A stretch of DNA of 25,451 nt from contig CAYFIR010000100.1 of assembly GCA_964343195.1 (NCBI GenBank), positions 1-25,451 of the forward strand, written 5' to 3'. Shown here piece by piece: positions 23,842 through 25,451 of this stretch. Each line of letters starts with the position of its first letter. Position 1 is the stretch's first letter. Below the pieces are notes generated by a model that worked only from the letters and a program-made list of their open reading frames with translations, was not told where the DNA came from and made no database searches. The position numbers and the translations under genes are program-made. This DNA comes from CAYVAP01 sp964343195. GTDB taxonomy: Bacteria > Bacteroidota > Bacteroidia > J057.

Positions 23842-25263
23842 CTATTCCTCCTCAAAACTCACTCCCTGGGAGTCCTCGACGACTACCTGGCCCCCATCAG
23901 TGGCGGTAACCTTGACATGTTCGATCTCCCAGTTTCTCGCGTGGGAAACGCTTCCCGCTTCTTGTACTTCCACTTCAAAGTTCCTGATGGAAAACCCCTC
24001 CATCAGGGACTCTGCTGTTCCGGCCACCCGAATGAATCGCTCGGAGTCGGTGGCGGTAAAGTTGGAAAGGTGAATGTCGTGAAAGTGGGGAATGCCCTGC
24101 TCTGGATCGACCTCCTGCAAGATGGTTTCCCAGTGTGGAGGTAATTCTTTGCCCTCATATTCTTCAGGGAGTTTCGAATAGCTGTAAGCCGGGTTCCAGT
24201 TAACGCCGACGCTGATCACATTGCGGACACCCTGGATGTTGACATTGCGGACGTAGATGTGCTCGGCACCACCTCCCCGCACCAGGGCTGACTTGAGCAA
24301 AAATCCGTTTGAGGTGCCAATGGCCTGGAGGTTCTCCGCCAGTACGTAGCGAATCCAGCCAGCCGTTTCGCTGCCACAGGTAAAAAGCGCTGCTCCATCA
24401 CGTGAGATACAGTCGCGGATGACAATGCGCTCGGTAGGACGATTGACCCGTTGGCCATCGGCGTCGCGGCCAGCCTTGAGGCAGAAGGTATCGTCATTAC
24501 AGTCGATGTCGCAGCCTTCGATCAGGATGTCAGAAGACGAGTCGATGTCGATTCCGTCCGTGCTGGGGCCATGTCCGCCGATGTTGTTGCGGACGATCAC
24601 GCCCTGTACGGTGCAGTGCGAGGAATACAGCAACTGGATCGTCCAGAAGCCTGACTTCTGGAAGGTTAGATCCCTGATGGTAACATTGGATGATTTTGAC
24701 ACCAGCAAGGTTCGCGGACGTTGCACATCATAATCCACGATCCAGCGAAGGCCGCGTGCTTCGTAGTCCCGGCGCGTAGACCAGTATCGATCCCAGTGGA
24801 CTTTGCCCTGTCCGTCTACTTTGCCCTTGCCGCTGATCATCACATTCTCCTGCTCGAGGACATTGACCAGGGCTGATGGCCATTCCATTTCGATGCCTGC
24901 TACACGGGTATCGATGAGCGGATAATGGCTCATGTCGGTACTTCCCAGCAAGGTAACGCCCTCAGGAATGATCAGGTGAACGTTCTCTTTGAGGTAGATT
25001 GAGCCGGTCAGGTATTCGCCTGTAGCGAAGGTTACGATTCCTCCGCCATCGGCTGCACAGGCATCTATGGCCTGCTGAATGGAGTGGGTATTGAGGGTCG
25101 TACCGTCGGCTTTTGCTCCGTAGTCTTGGACCTGATAAACGGTCTTTCCTTCCGGCATGGATTGGGCTCCAACTCCTTCTACCCAGCTAAAGTCCTGTGC
25201 GACAGTAGGGTAAGCCAAAGTGGAAAGCAGAAGGAGAAGCAGGGTTTTGTAGAGGGTGTTCAT
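23842..25263 (-). CDS. GH28 polygalacturonase-family hydrolase
   Basis: Predicted to hydrolyse galacturonosyl linkages of homogalacturonan or RG-I. The protein is 473 aa from the ATG at 25263, directly before a clear signal peptide (MNTLYKTLLLLLLSTLAYPTVAQ). The frame stays open for 47 codons upstream, but that leader is not signal-like. The N-terminal block YQVQDYGAKADGTTLNT (43-59) and AIDACAADGGGIVTFATGEY (65-84) is typical of bacterial GH28. The beta-helix core keeps the three catalytic Asp: D236 in STDGID and D257/D258 in NDDTFCLKAG. The usual GHG motif with its conserved His is replaced by DGAALFTCGSETAG (289-302), and the RIK position appears as FLLKSA (321-326). No T9SS domain; probably periplasmic. 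It is convergent with the barrel remnant, 18 bp away. Exo-polygalacturonase versus RG hydrolase cannot be settled here. Confidence 0.9.
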   Translation of the reverse strand: MNTLYKTLLLLLLSTLAYPTVAQDFSWVEGVGAQSMPEGKTVYQVQDYGAKADGTTLNTHSIQQAIDACAADGGGIVTFATGEYLTGSIYLKENVHLIIPEGVTLLGSTDMSHYPLIDTRVAGIEMEWPSALVNVLEQENVMISGKGKVDGQGKVHWDRYWSTRRDYEARGLRWIVDYDVQRPRTLLVSKSSNVTIRDLTFQKSGFWTIQLLYSSHCTVQGVIVRNNIGGHGPSTDGIDIDSSSDILIEGCDIDCNDDTFCLKAGRDADGQRVNRPTERIVIRDCISRDGAALFTCGSETAGWIRYVLAENLQAIGTSNGFLLKSALVRGGGAEHIYVRNVNIQGVRNVISVGVNWNPAYSYSKLPEEYEGKELPPHWETILQEVDPEQGIPHFHDIHLSNFTATDSERFIRVAGTAESLMEGFSIRNFEVEVQEAGSVSHARNWEIEHVKVTATDGGQVVVEDSQGVSFEEE

Positions 25264-25291
25264 CGTTTGAGTTTTGTGAGGGTTTGAAATC

Positions 25292-25305
25292 GAGAGGTTT
25301 CTCTC
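25292..25305. other. Small hairpin in the GH28 leader
   Basis: GAGAG-GTTT-CTCTC forms a perfect 5-bp hairpin 29 bp upstream of the GH28 start codon. The rest of 25264-25451 shows no gene and no recognisable promoter. Confidence 0.3.
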
Positions 25306-25390
25306 TGTGGCTTTACACCTACCGCTATGGGGTATCTCTGATCCCGCGAAGCGTGGAGGCGACATGGCAATTGGAAAAGCATCAATATTT

Positions 25391-25403
25391 TGGATGAAGT
25401 CCA
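25391..25403 (-). repeat. GGACTT(C)ATCCA motif copy upstream of GH28
   Basis: TGGATGAAGTCCA on the plus strand is the reverse complement of TGGACTTCATCCA, one base different from the copies at 22164, 22538 and 23655. It lies 128 bp upstream of the GH28 ATG. The copy at 22538 lies 120 bp upstream of the LamG ATG, a similar distance. Confidence 0.45.
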
Positions 25404-25451
25404 TCTAACGAGAAATAATGATCTTGCCCGTATGTCGATTGAGAGAAGTTA

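Noticed and set aside
25264..25404. 47-codon N-terminal extension of GH28
   Set aside because: The frame is open, but the extension is not signal-like and contains the intergenic motif. A good signal peptide starts at the ATG at 25263.
1..25451. CRISPR arrays, tRNA or rRNA genes, transposases and integrases
   Set aside because: No regular repeat-spacer array, no cloverleaf-like or rRNA-like segment and no transposase or integrase reading frame was seen.

Overview
The window looks like a piece of a Bacteroidota chromosome of moderate GC content (judged by eye, not counted). Four proteins end in type A sorting domains of the type IX secretion system (T9SS; YPNPT-like motif, then a beta-rich tail ending near the stop). 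One protein ends in a type B (gliding-motility-associated) domain, and there is an OMP_b-brl_3-type outer-membrane barrel. This fits environmental polysaccharide degraders such as the Saprospiria (Lewinella-like). That placement is an inference from gene style, not a measured phylogeny.

Layout. 207-5422 (minus): a multidomain PL11 rhamnogalacturonan lyase preceded by a GH43 with a ricin-type lectin module, both T9SS-tagged. 5716-9760 (plus): a T9SS-tagged GH43 arabinanase-like enzyme with a ricin-type module, a second GH43, and a BNR_4-type beta-propeller. 9861-12106: a small unrelated island with an exported DUF3298-like protein (minus), then HupE/UreJ and a DUF6702-like protein (plus, overlapping by 4 nt). 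12167-14653 (minus): a GH115 alpha-glucuronidase. 14897-16768 (plus): a large type B T9SS protein. 16991-19003 (plus): a GH51 arabinofuranosidase followed by a clear terminator. 19242-22052 (plus): the outer-membrane barrel protein. 22053-22670: a gene-free, hairpin- and repeat-rich stretch. 22671-23654 (plus): a LamG-domain T9SS protein, followed by a 39-codon remnant of a second barrel gene. 23842-25263 (minus): a GH28 polygalacturonase-family enzyme.

The carbohydrate-active enzymes point to pectin (RG-I backbone: PL11, GH28; arabinan side chains: GH43, GH51) plus uronic-acid-decorated xylan-like material (GH115, AXH-like GH43). The window resembles a polysaccharide utilisation locus, but it has no SusC/SusD pair, no sulfatase, no hybrid two-component regulator and no sugar transporter. 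The T9SS-tagged enzymes should act at or outside the cell surface. The untagged ones (second GH43, BNR_4, GH115, GH51, GH28) carry only N-terminal signal peptides and probably act in the periplasm.

The most unusual part is 22053-23823. There a conserved barrel C-terminus occurs twice as direct repeats flanking the LamG gene. A near-palindromic GGACTTTATCCA motif recurs three times here and once more, with one change, upstream of GH28. A REP-like, hairpin-dense segment lies between.
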